Source of the DNA: Candidatus Allofournierella pullistercoris
GTDB taxonomy: Bacteria > Bacillota > Clostridia > Oscillospirales > Ruminococcaceae
Direction: 5' to 3'
Length of the DNA: 32,874 nt
Assembly: GCA_018883715.1 (NCBI GenBank)
Contig: JAHLFP010000028.1
Coordinates: 1-32,874, forward strand
A model generated the notes under the pieces. That model made no database searches, had not been told where the DNA came from, and saw only the letters and a program-made list of their open reading frames with translations. The position numbers were made by a program, and so were the translations under genes. This document shows, piece by piece, positions 22,871 through 29,844 of the stretch (the stretch's first letter is position 1; every line of letters starts with the position of its first letter).

Positions 22871-24103
22871 TCACACTTCGCTTGGCTGGTGGGAGTCCTC
22901 CATCCAGTTTTTGCCCTCCACAAATCGGCTGACCATCATGGCAAGTCCGGTGTCGCCGGTTACGTTCACCACGGTGGACAGTGCGTCGGTGATGGTGCCC
23001 AAAAGCACCATAATGGGAACGGAAACAGCGGGGAAGCCAAAGGCGGACAGGATGAACAGCTCGGCCACATAGCCGCCTGCGGGGATACCCCCCACCACCA
23101 AAGAGGCAACCAGTGCCACCACCACCGCCAGAATCAAGTTCCGAGGTGTGGCAAAGGGGATGTCAAACACACTGCACAAGAAGGCAATTTTCATTACCTG
23201 AATCAGGCAGGAGCCATCCTTGTGCAGGTTGGCACCCAGGGGCAAAACCAAATCCGCCACCTGCTTTGGAATGCCAAGCTGGCTTGCCTGCACCATGTTG
23301 GCGGGCAGGCTTGCGGCGGAGGAGCAGGTTCCCAGGGCGGTCATGGCGGCGGGAACACAGGTTTGCCACCAGCGTTTTACTCCCTTTCGCCCTGCGCCGA
23401 TGTAGGCCATCACGGTTTGGGAAACCACAAAATACACCAGAATTACCACCAGATACAGCAGGATGGCCCGGCTCAGCGGCCCCACCACCTGTCGGCCGTA
23501 GCTTCCCATCAGGATGGCAAAATAACAGCCCAGTCCCAGGGGGGCAATCTTCATGATAAGGCCGATGATTTTCAGCACCACATCGGTTAAAACTTCCAGG
23601 GTTTGCACCACGGGTTTCGCCCGCTCCCCCACCTGAATCAAGGCCACCGCAAACAGGACAGTAAAGACAATCAAGGCCATCAGGTTGGTGCGGGAAAACA
23701 GCTGGGTGAAATCGCTGACCGTGAACATGGCAAGGATGTTCATGGAACCAGTAAGCGGCTCAGTGGGTTCTTCAAAGGTAAGCTGTGCCCCCTCTGCCGG
23801 GTTAATCAGCAGACAGACCCCCACCATAAACAGGCAAGCCACAAGTCCTGTGCCGATGGTGCCCACCATAAAGCTGGACACAATCTTTTTCAGCTTGGAC
23901 AAGTCGGTCATGCGGGCGATGGCACTGCTGAGGGAACAGAAAATCAGCGGCACCACCGAGCAGTACAAAAGATTCAAAAATGTGTCCGCAACGGGCTGAA
24001 GCACCGATGCGCCCTCTCCCCATACAAATCCGATTGCTCCGCCCAGTAACATGGACAAAATCAACCAGAAGGAGGAACGGTAGTTGTTCCAGATGTGTTT
24101 CAT
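22871..24103 (-). CDS. Dicarboxylate/amino acid:cation symporter (DAACS family)
   Basis: 410 residues from the ATG at 24103 (GAAGGAG upstream); the open frame reaches 24340 but its extra N-terminus is not protein-like. About eight membrane helices and two re-entrant loops are expected. Diagnostic motifs are the serine-rich loop CSSAASLPANM (HP1), IAPLGLGCYFAIL (TM7 region), a loop with GANLHKDG, and TDALSTVVNVTGD (TM8, binding substrate amino group and Na+). Family members (GltP, SstT, DctA) import glutamate, aspartate, serine/threonine or C4-dicarboxylates with Na+ or H+. The substrate cannot be fixed from sequence, but the HP1 and TM8 motifs favour an amino acid. It is transcribed alone behind a leader of about 390 nt. 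Confidence 0.92.
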   Translation of the reverse strand: MKHIWNNYRSSFWLILSMLLGGAIGFVWGEGASVLQPVADTFLNLLYCSVVPLIFCSLSSAIARMTDLSKLKKIVSSFMVGTIGTGLVACLFMVGVCLLINPAEGAQLTFEEPTEPLTGSMNILAMFTVSDFTQLFSRTNLMALIVFTVLFAVALIQVGERAKPVVQTLEVLTDVVLKIIGLIMKIAPLGLGCYFAILMGSYGRQVVGPLSRAILLYLVVILVYFVVSQTVMAYIGAGRKGVKRWWQTCVPAAMTALGTCSSAASLPANMVQASQLGIPKQVADLVLPLGANLHKDGSCLIQVMKIAFLCSVFDIPFATPRNLILAVVVALVASLVVGGIPAGGYVAELFILSAFGFPAVSVPIMVLLGTITDALSTVVNVTGDTGLAMMVSRFVEGKNWMEDSHQPSEV

Positions 24104-24491
24104 ACGATTTTTCTCCTTCTTCCACAGTTGGTGTGGGGCAGTAGCCCCGCTCCCCTTGTTGACCCGGTTGTGTTTGCCAGAATCCGGTGCTGATTGCCCC
24201 GCCGGACTAGCCTTCTGCTTGCAAAAAAACAGCAGTTGCCCAGCATCTGTCCCCTTGCAGGGTAGAGCAAGCCCCCGTTTGCCAGGTAAAACTACTCCAG
24301 CCCCACCGGGCCACACGACTGATTCAATGGGCCACCGCAAGCCGCCCGTTTTTCCAGATAAAAACCCTGTTTTTCAGCGGGAAAATGCTGTCAACAAATT
24401 TTTGCCTTCGTTATCCTGCGCAGTCAAAAAAGGGGCTTTTTCTGCGCCAAATTCCAACAAACCGCAAACAACCTATATAACCTATCGGGTA
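24104..24491 (-). promoter_or_regulatory. Long structured leader of the symporter mRNA
   Basis: From the predicted start (about 24491) to the ATG there are 388 nt without a gene. The minus strand can form AGTCCGG / CCGGATT, GCTTGC / GCAAGC (24267-24272 with 24217-24222) with a run of seven T's inside (24223-24229), and GGGGC-TACT-GCCCC near the start codon. No known riboswitch or T-box signature was found. It is a candidate regulatory leader; an undetected nearer promoter would shorten it. Confidence 0.4.
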
Positions 24492-24497
24492 TATATA

Positions 24498-24526
24498 TTT
24501 ATAGCACGCGCACCCTATTTTTGCAA
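24498..24526 (-). promoter_or_regulatory. Promoter upstream of the symporter leader
   Basis: On the minus strand TTGCAA (24521-24526), 17 nt, TATAAA (24498-24503). A near-palindrome (TATATAACC-TATC-GGGTATATA, 24474-24495) spans the transcription start and could be an operator. Confidence 0.6.
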
Positions 24527-24570
24527 TACAAATTGCCAATTTGTGCATAATATGCCGCCCACACACAGCG

Positions 24571-24604
24571 AAAAGCCCCCGCTCTTAAAAAGAGCAGGGG
24601 CTTT
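24571..24604 (-). terminator. Terminator of the leucine-rich-repeat pseudogene
   Basis: AAAGCCCC-c-GCTCTT / AAGAGC-a-GGGGCTTT stem, 50 nt after the stop, with the U-run on the minus strand. Confidence 0.82.
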
Positions 24605-24656
24605 CCGGGGTTTAATCCAAAGAAGCGATGAACCAAAGGCTAATGTCCCATGGTTG

Positions 24657-25075
24657 TTATTCGTAGCATTTCTCAAAGTATTCCGGCATATCAAATTCAA
24701 ACATTCTATCCGCATAGCTGCCTTCTTCCACATATACTTTGACCGGATTGGGAATGTCTTCAAAAGCGCTTAAAGAAACTCTCTCAACGCTTGCAGGAAT
24801 GTGTACCTCTTCCAAGGCCGTGCATCCCTTAAAGGCGTTTATGTCAATTTCAGGAACGGAAGCACCCTGTCCACCGGCACTGCTTTTCCAGCCACTGCCA
24901 CCCTCATTTTTACTGGCGTCCTCACTGCTTGTGGGTTCGCTTTCGCTGACGCTGGTGACCTGACTGCTTGCCACTGGCTGGCTTTAACTTACTCTGGCGG
25001 ACGGTGCGGAAGCTCCACACCCGGCCAATGTGCAACAGGCAATAAATGCCAAAACAAGGCTCAATCCTTTTTCAT
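24657..25075 (-). pseudogene. Broken leucine-rich-repeat (BspA-like) lipoprotein gene
   Basis: A good ribosome site (AAGGAGGAGTAAGCC) precedes ATG at 25075, but ATG-AAA-AAG-GAT-TGA stops after four codons. One base more in the A5 run would give MKK-GLSLVLAFIACCTLAGC, a perfect lipoprotein signal with lipobox LAGC. The restored frame then meets a second lesion, an in-frame TAA shortly after the Cys, before continuing as a Ser-rich linker and two leucine-rich repeats (IDINAFKGCTALEEVHIP, then VSLSAFEDIPNPVKVYV and EGSYADR) to the stop at 24657. The 3' part remains open from a GTG at 24974 (105 codons), without a ribosome site. The intact ancestor would have been a surface adhesin or binding protein. 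A promoter (25222-25251) and terminator still flank it. Sequencing error could explain one lesion, less easily both. Confidence 0.8.
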
Positions 25076-25221
25076 GGCTTACTCCTCCTTGATTTCAAAT
25101 AAGAGCGTTTCAAATTCCCCATACCCCATGGTTCATTGAATGGGTTTTGCAGAATATGACGGCCTCCTGTTCCTGTCGGACGGCCCACTCCAATCTCTGC
25201 TGAATGCCCCATTGTTGGCTT

Positions 25222-25251
25222 ATTGTATCCATATTTACAATACTATTGCAA
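25222..25251 (-). promoter_or_regulatory. Promoter of the broken lipoprotein gene
   Basis: On the minus strand TTGCAA (25246-25251), 18 nt, TACAAT (25222-25227). ATTGTA-N8-TACAAT forms an inverted repeat over the -10 box. The leader to 25075 is about 140 nt. Confidence 0.6.
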
Positions 25252-25344
25252 TCTTTAATTCTATGATTTCGATTCTTTTTTCAAAACTACAAATAATCAC
25301 TTTACTTTACGTCCTTTTTTCAGTTATATTTGAATATGTCCGCA

Positions 25345-25384
25345 AAAAAATCCCCCTGTTCTTGCAAAAAACAGAGGGATTTGT
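25345..25384 (-). terminator. Terminator of the TM2 / 47-residue protein operon
   Basis: AAATCCC-c-CTGTT / AACAG-a-GGGATTT stem, 14 nt after the stop of the 47-residue gene, with seven T's on the minus strand. Confidence 0.88.
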
Positions 25385-25397
25385 GTTATTTCAGCGG

Positions 25398-25541
25398 TTA
25401 TTTTTTAGAATTGCTTCTGCTTTGGCGGTAGGCGGTGTGCAAGCTGGGCAGTACCAGCGCCACCCCCACAAAGACAGCCAGCATCCACAGGCTGGGTGCC
25501 TGGTGGCTTGGGTTAAATAAAAGTTCCAGTAACTGTTCCAT
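25398..25541 (-). CDS. 47-residue single-helix membrane protein
   Basis: A small gene: ATG at 25541 with AAAGGAGG 6 nt upstream, stop at 25398. The product starts MEQLLELLFNPSHQAPSLW, has one membrane helix (about 18-34, WMLAVFVGVALVLP) and a basic tail ending RQSRSNSKK, so it should be inserted with the C-terminus inside. It begins 12 nt after the TM2 gene stop and is followed directly by a terminator, so the two form a unit. It may be a small partner of the TM2 protein; no family was recognised. Confidence 0.75.
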   Translation of the reverse strand: MEQLLELLFNPSHQAPSLWMLAVFVGVALVLPSLHTAYRQSRSNSKK

Positions 25542-25553
25542 GGAAAGCCTCCT

Positions 25554-25925
25554 TTACAGCATCACGTTACCCTGTTCATCCCCTTTCATGGGGATGACAA
25601 CCATGGCGTCAATGATGGTCATGGCAACGGAAAAACCACTCCAGCAGGTGGCAAGGTACAACAGCCCCAGCCCCCACCGACCTTCATAAAAGCGGTGTGC
25701 TCCCACAATGCCCAGCAGGCAAAGTTTCAGGTAGGTTGCCTTGTTACAGAGCCGTTTCTGCCGCTGTTGGCGGTGCAACAGTACCCGGTCCAGCAGGTGC
25801 CAGAGCCTACCGTGTTTTTCTTGGGGCAGGCCGTGTTCCTGCCGCAGATGGGCAAGCTCGGCTTCAGCTGCCACAAAATGCTTCAGGTCAGGGGTTGCGG
25901 ATACTCCGCCGGATGGTTGTTTCAT
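25554..25925 (-). CDS. TM2 domain-containing membrane protein
   Basis: 123 residues. The N-terminal half (1-60) is soluble, charged and helical. The C-terminal half is a clear TM2 domain: the GIVGAHRFYEGRWGLGLLYL helix with its Gly-x-His-Arg-Phe-Tyr signature, the turn CWSGFSVAMT and the second helix with IIDAMVV (Asp conserved). TM2 proteins are common but poorly understood. The start has AGAGGTGAAGGACA upstream. It follows the GPH transporter by 57 nt on the same strand and precedes a 47-residue membrane protein by 12 nt, so it may be co-transcribed with the transporter. Confidence 0.88.
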   Translation of the reverse strand: MKQPSGGVSATPDLKHFVAAEAELAHLRQEHGLPQEKHGRLWHLLDRVLLHRQQRQKRLCNKATYLKLCLLGIVGAHRFYEGRWGLGLLYLATCWSGFSVAMTIIDAMVVIPMKGDEQGNVML

Positions 25926-25982
25926 TGTCCTTCACCTCTTTACAGGATGCTGGGATTGTCCAGCCTGGAATACTTGCCTGGG

Positions 25983-27509
25983 TTAGGCCACGGCGCCGCT
26001 TTTTTGGGCAGCTTCTTCCTTAATGCGCAGGATTTCGTTTTGCAGTTCTGCCATCCGCTCCTTGCTCAGGGGGTAGTACTTCATGGCAACCAGATTGCAG
26101 ATAAGACCCAGAATAATCATGCCGTTTGCCAGGAACACAACGCCCAGCCGCAGTTCGGGGGTGACGATGTCGCCCATAACCGGGTTGTGGTCCACAAAGC
26201 CGCAAGTGGCGAACACCAGGCCCGCAATCATGGGAGCAAAGCTGGAAACGATTTTATCCACAAAGCTGAACAAAGTGCCCATCAGGCCGGGCAGGTACTT
26301 GCCGGTACGGTATACCTCATAGTCGGCACAGTCGGCAGTCATGGGAATGACAATGTTGCCGGAGATACCCTGGAAACCTGCCTGTGCCACGGTAAGCACC
26401 AGATGGAGCACCAGGAAGTAGCCCCAGTTCAAAGCGCCGGTTTCCGGGTTGGAGGTCATGGTGGTGGGGTCGCCAAACAGCCACAGTGCACCCAGCAGAG
26501 CATTTACCACGATGCCACCGATGGAACCAATCACAATGGCAGACTTCTGACCCATGCGGGTAGCCACCAGGGAGATTGCCAGAAAGGTGATGATGCAGGC
26601 GGGAACGGTGGTCAGGGCGGTGACATTGCCCTGCAAGGCGGTGGAGCCAGCGATGCAGGCAAACATGGCCACACTTACGGCGCTGGTCTTGGCGCTGGCA
26701 GCCAGCTTGTCGCTGGAAGCAGCGAGAATCAGCATCTGGATGGCACGGTTGTTTTTCAGGGTGTCCCAGTAATCCTTCAGGCCCACCTTTTCGCTTTGTC
26801 CCACACCAAAGAATTCCTTGCGGTCTTTGGGTGCAATGGCGATGACGGCCAGCAGGGTGCAGACACCGGAAGCAATCGCTGTCATCAACCACATGGCATG
26901 GAAGAACTCGGCAGAGCTGTAACCGCCCACATCCTGTAGGCTGTTTGCCGCATTGGCGGCTACCACCGCAAGCCCTGCAAACAGAATGGTGTTGTACACG
27001 CCGTCAAAAGCGGCAAAGACGGGACGCTGTCCCGGGTCGTTGGTCAGACAGCTCTGGGCGGATTTGGTCACCACACACTGGCAGGTGTAGCCCAGGTAGT
27101 AAATGCAGGAAATCACGATGAAGAAGAAAAACCGTGCTCCTTGGGGCAACAGGTGGGTTACATGGAACATGACAAAGCTGGTCACGGCCAGTATCACGTT
27201 GCCAATCACGATAAAGGGGCGGTTTTTACCAAAGCGGCCGTCGGTTTTGTCCACCAGGTATCCCACAAAAGGGTCGGTGACACCGTCCCAGATGCGCATG
27301 CTCATGGTAAAGCTGGATGCAACCACCATGCCCACGCCCACAAAGCCCATAAGATAGAAGCTGATGTATTGCAGAAGAAACATGTACAGGTTGGTGGCGG
27401 TGTTGTTCAGTGCAAAACAACCAATTCGCCAAAGAGGAACACGATGAATGCCATTTTTGTCGTAGTCTTTGTCATAAAAATGGTCGGGCAATGTACGAGT
27501 TTTTGCCAT
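25983..27509 (-). CDS. GPH-family sugar:cation symporter, predicted glucuronide importer
   Basis: 508 residues with about 12 membrane helices. The N-terminal region (NNTATNLYMFLLQYISFYL, then SMRIWDGVTDPFVGYLVDKTDGRFGKNRPF) is the hallmark of glycoside-pentoside-hexuronide transporters (MelB, XynB, GusB/UidB relatives). The Asp-Pro-x-x-Gly loop and Arg/Lys cluster are intact. The gene is divergent from beta-glucuronidase and shares with it a bipartite promoter element, so glucuronides or similar acid sugars are the best substrate guess. The start has AAGGAGAGAGAATC upstream. The C-terminus ends in a soluble helix (AELQNEILRIKEEAAQKS). Substrate is inferred from context. Confidence 0.9.
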   Translation of the reverse strand: MAKTRTLPDHFYDKDYDKNGIHRVPLWRIGCFALNNTATNLYMFLLQYISFYLMGFVGVGMVVASSFTMSMRIWDGVTDPFVGYLVDKTDGRFGKNRPFIVIGNVILAVTSFVMFHVTHLLPQGARFFFFIVISCIYYLGYTCQCVVTKSAQSCLTNDPGQRPVFAAFDGVYNTILFAGLAVVAANAANSLQDVGGYSSAEFFHAMWLMTAIASGVCTLLAVIAIAPKDRKEFFGVGQSEKVGLKDYWDTLKNNRAIQMLILAASSDKLAASAKTSAVSVAMFACIAGSTALQGNVTALTTVPACIITFLAISLVATRMGQKSAIVIGSIGGIVVNALLGALWLFGDPTTMTSNPETGALNWGYFLVLHLVLTVAQAGFQGISGNIVIPMTADCADYEVYRTGKYLPGLMGTLFSFVDKIVSSFAPMIAGLVFATCGFVDHNPVMGDIVTPELRLGVVFLANGMIILGLICNLVAMKYYPLSKERMAELQNEILRIKEEAAQKSGAVA

Positions 27510-27599
27510 GATTCTCTCTCCTTGTCATCATTTTCATCCAAGTGGCGGACGGTGTACTCCCCTTTGCACCCTGCCGAAGCCGCCATGTACGTTGCCTTA

Positions 27600-27653
27600 A
27601 CTATATCCCCTTTGCCCAGAAAACAGTTAGTAAAATTTAATGCCAAACCCAGA
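27600..27653 (-). promoter_or_regulatory. Transporter promoter with bipartite activator-like element
   Basis: Read on the minus strand: TCTGGGTTT (27645-27653), 10 nt, TTTACTAAC (27626-27634), 20 nt, TATAGT (27600-27605). No usable -35 box is present. The element would cover about -33 to -60. The same order, orientation and near-identical spacing occur in front of the beta-glucuronidase gene. Confidence 0.75.
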
Positions 27654-27771
27654 TTTTTTTACGATTATTTTTATCCCCTTTCCATAGTTTCAATATTTTT
27701 ATGGATATTTTCTGTGCAAAGTGCCCGCTTTTTTCGATTTGGCGGGAACGGCAAAATTCACCTTAAAATTG

Positions 27772-27826
27772 TCTGGGTTTTTCTAAAAAATTTACTAACA
27801 TCCCCCTTGTGCCGCTGTGGTATAGT
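27772..27826 (+). promoter_or_regulatory. Beta-glucuronidase promoter with the same bipartite element
   Basis: TCTGGGTTT (27772-27780), 10 nt, TTTACTAAC (27791-27799), 21 nt, TATAGT (27821-27826) with a TG one base before it (extended -10). There is no -35 consensus at the right distance, pointing to activator dependence. The leader to the ATG at 27981 is about 150 nt. Confidence 0.75.
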
Positions 27827-27980
27827 GAAATTAACCCGCTGTATCGGCTTTGTTTTCAGCCGTGCAGGTGTACCCCCCTTTTTCTTTTTGCAGAAGTGGG
27901 ACGGCCTTTCTCCGTCCCTGTGGAATGTTTGTATTCCAGAAACAGATTGCCAAACCCATGTTTAAAAGGAGTTTTCGATT

Positions 27981-29801
27981 ATGGAACGTTCGATGCTTTA
28001 TCCTGTTACCACCCGCACCCGCCGTGCTGTCAGCCTGGACGGCATGTGGAATTTCCAGTTTGACCCCCAAAGCCAGGGTGTAAACGATGGCTGGGCCAAT
28101 GGCCTGCCCGCCCCTCTGCTGATGCCCGTTCCCTCCGCTTTTGCGGACTTGTTCACCGATAAGGACAGCCGGGAATACTGCGGTGATTTCTGGTATGAAA
28201 CTAACTTCTTTGTCCCCGGTGAGTGGGAAGGCCAGGAAGTGGTCCTTCGGTTTGGTTCTGCCACCCACCGTGCTACCGTATTTGTAAATGGACAGGAAGT
28301 GACCCGTCACGAGGGCGGTTTCCTTCCCTTTAACGTGCGTGTCACCGACCTGGTTCGTTTTAACCAGGACAACAAGGTGGCTGTACTGGTAAACAACGAA
28401 CTGCACGAGGCCATGCTGCCCGCCGGACGCACCACCACCCTATCCAACGGCAAGAAGATGGCAACCCCCTACTTTGACTTCTACAACTATGCTGGTTTAC
28501 AGCGTCCTGTAAAACTGCTGTGCCTGCCCAAGGAGCAGATTGTGGACTTTACCGTAAACCACCGTCTGGATGGCGCAGATGCCTTTGTGGATTACACCGT
28601 GGAAACCACGGGCGAGAAGGACTGCCGTGTTCTGGTGTACGACAAGGAAGGCAATCTGGTTGCAGAAAGCACCGGAAAAACCGGGACTCTGCATCTGGAG
28701 AATGCCCACCTGTGGAATGTACATGCTTCCTACCTGTATCGCTTTGTGGTGCAGATTGTGGACGGCGAGACTCTGGTGGACGAGTACACCCAGAAAATCG
28801 GCGTGCGTACCTTCTGCATCGAGAACGGTCGCTTTTTGCTGAACGGCAAGCCCATCTACCTGAAAGGCTTTGGCAAGCACGAGGACAGCGACCTGCGTGG
28901 CCGTGGCTTGGACCTGGTCACCATCAAACGGGACTATGAGTGCATGAAGTGGATTGGTGCAAACTGCTTCCGTACCAGCCACTACCCCTATGCCGAAGAA
29001 ATGTACCAGATGGCGGACGAGGAAGGCTTTCTGGTGATTGACGAAACCCCCGCCGTGGGCTTTTTGGAAAGCATCACCAACTTCCTTGCCGCAAACCAGG
29101 GCAACGGCAAGCAGGTGGGTTACTTTGAGAAGGAAACAACTCCCCAGCTGCTGGAGAACCACAAGCAGGCACTGTCTGACATGATTCGCCGTGACAAGAA
29201 CCATGCCTGTGTCATTGCATGGAGCATCCTGAACGAGCCCCAGTGCACCAGCGAGGGCACCGAAGCCTACTTCAAGCCCCTGTTTGACCTGGCACACGAG
29301 CTGGACGTACAAAAACGTCCCCGTACCTATGCCATCGTTATGATGAGCCTGCCCAACACCAGCAAAGGCCAGCAGTTCTGTGATTTCATCAGCTTGAACC
29401 GCTACTATGGCTGGTACGTGATGGGCGGCCAGAATATGGTGGATGCAGAAGCCGCTTTCCATCAGGAAATGCAGGGCTGGAACCAGGTGCTGAACGGTCG
29501 TCCCATGATTTTCACCGAGTACGGTGCAGACACCATGCCCAGCGAGCACAAGCTGCCCAGCGTCATGTGGAGCCAGGAATACCAGAACGAGTATCTGGAC
29601 ATGAACCACCGTGTGTTCGATGCTTATGACTTTGTACAGGGCGAGCTGGTTTGGAACTTTGCAGACTTCCAGACCACCGAGGGCATCATGCGTGTGAACG
29701 GCAACAAGAAGGGCATCTTCACCCGTCAGCGCCAGCCCAAGGACGCGGCTTTTAACTTCCGGGCCCGTTGGTGCTCCCTGCCCCAGGATTTTAAGAAATA
29801 A
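27981..29801 (+). CDS. uidA: Beta-glucuronidase, glycoside hydrolase family 2
   Basis: 606 residues, the length of E. coli UidA. The sugar-binding jelly roll (about 12-180), immunoglobulin-like domain (about 185-275) and TIM barrel (from about 280) are in order. Catalytic acid/base Glu419 sits in WSILNEP, nucleophile Glu513 in FTEYGAD. The Asn575-x-Lys577 motif (NGNKKGIF) that grips the glucuronate carboxylate is present and separates it from beta-galactosidases. The segment between VGF (361) and RDKNH is slightly longer than in the E. coli enzyme, so it is of the Loop-1 type, associated with small drug glucuronides. There is no signal peptide: it acts in the cytosol after import by the GPH transporter. 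AAAAGGAG precedes the start. It is followed after 43 nt by a GH79-like gene. Confidence 0.96.
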   Translation: MERSMLYPVTTRTRRAVSLDGMWNFQFDPQSQGVNDGWANGLPAPLLMPVPSAFADLFTDKDSREYCGDFWYETNFFVPGEWEGQEVVLRFGSATHRATVFVNGQEVTRHEGGFLPFNVRVTDLVRFNQDNKVAVLVNNELHEAMLPAGRTTTLSNGKKMATPYFDFYNYAGLQRPVKLLCLPKEQIVDFTVNHRLDGADAFVDYTVETTGEKDCRVLVYDKEGNLVAESTGKTGTLHLENAHLWNVHASYLYRFVVQIVDGETLVDEYTQKIGVRTFCIENGRFLLNGKPIYLKGFGKHEDSDLRGRGLDLVTIKRDYECMKWIGANCFRTSHYPYAEEMYQMADEEGFLVIDETPAVGFLESITNFLAANQGNGKQVGYFEKETTPQLLENHKQALSDMIRRDKNHACVIAWSILNEPQCTSEGTEAYFKPLFDLAHELDVQKRPRTYAIVMMSLPNTSKGQQFCDFISLNRYYGWYVMGGQNMVDAEAAFHQEMQGWNQVLNGRPMIFTEYGADTMPSEHKLPSVMWSQEYQNEYLDMNHRVFDAYDFVQGELVWNFADFQTTEGIMRVNGNKKGIFTRQRQPKDAAFNFRARWCSLPQDFKK

Positions 29802-29844
29802 CAAGTCCTTGCTGGAATGATTTGGATGGAAAGGAGTTTTATCC

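Noticed and set aside
24764-24780. Catabolite-responsive-element-like AAAAGCGCTTAAA
   Set aside because: It lies inside the broken lipoprotein gene far from any promoter and fits the consensus only partly.
25140-25520. Plus-strand frame of 126 codons
   Set aside because: It is antisense to a real promoter, terminator and the 47-residue gene, and has no ribosome site.
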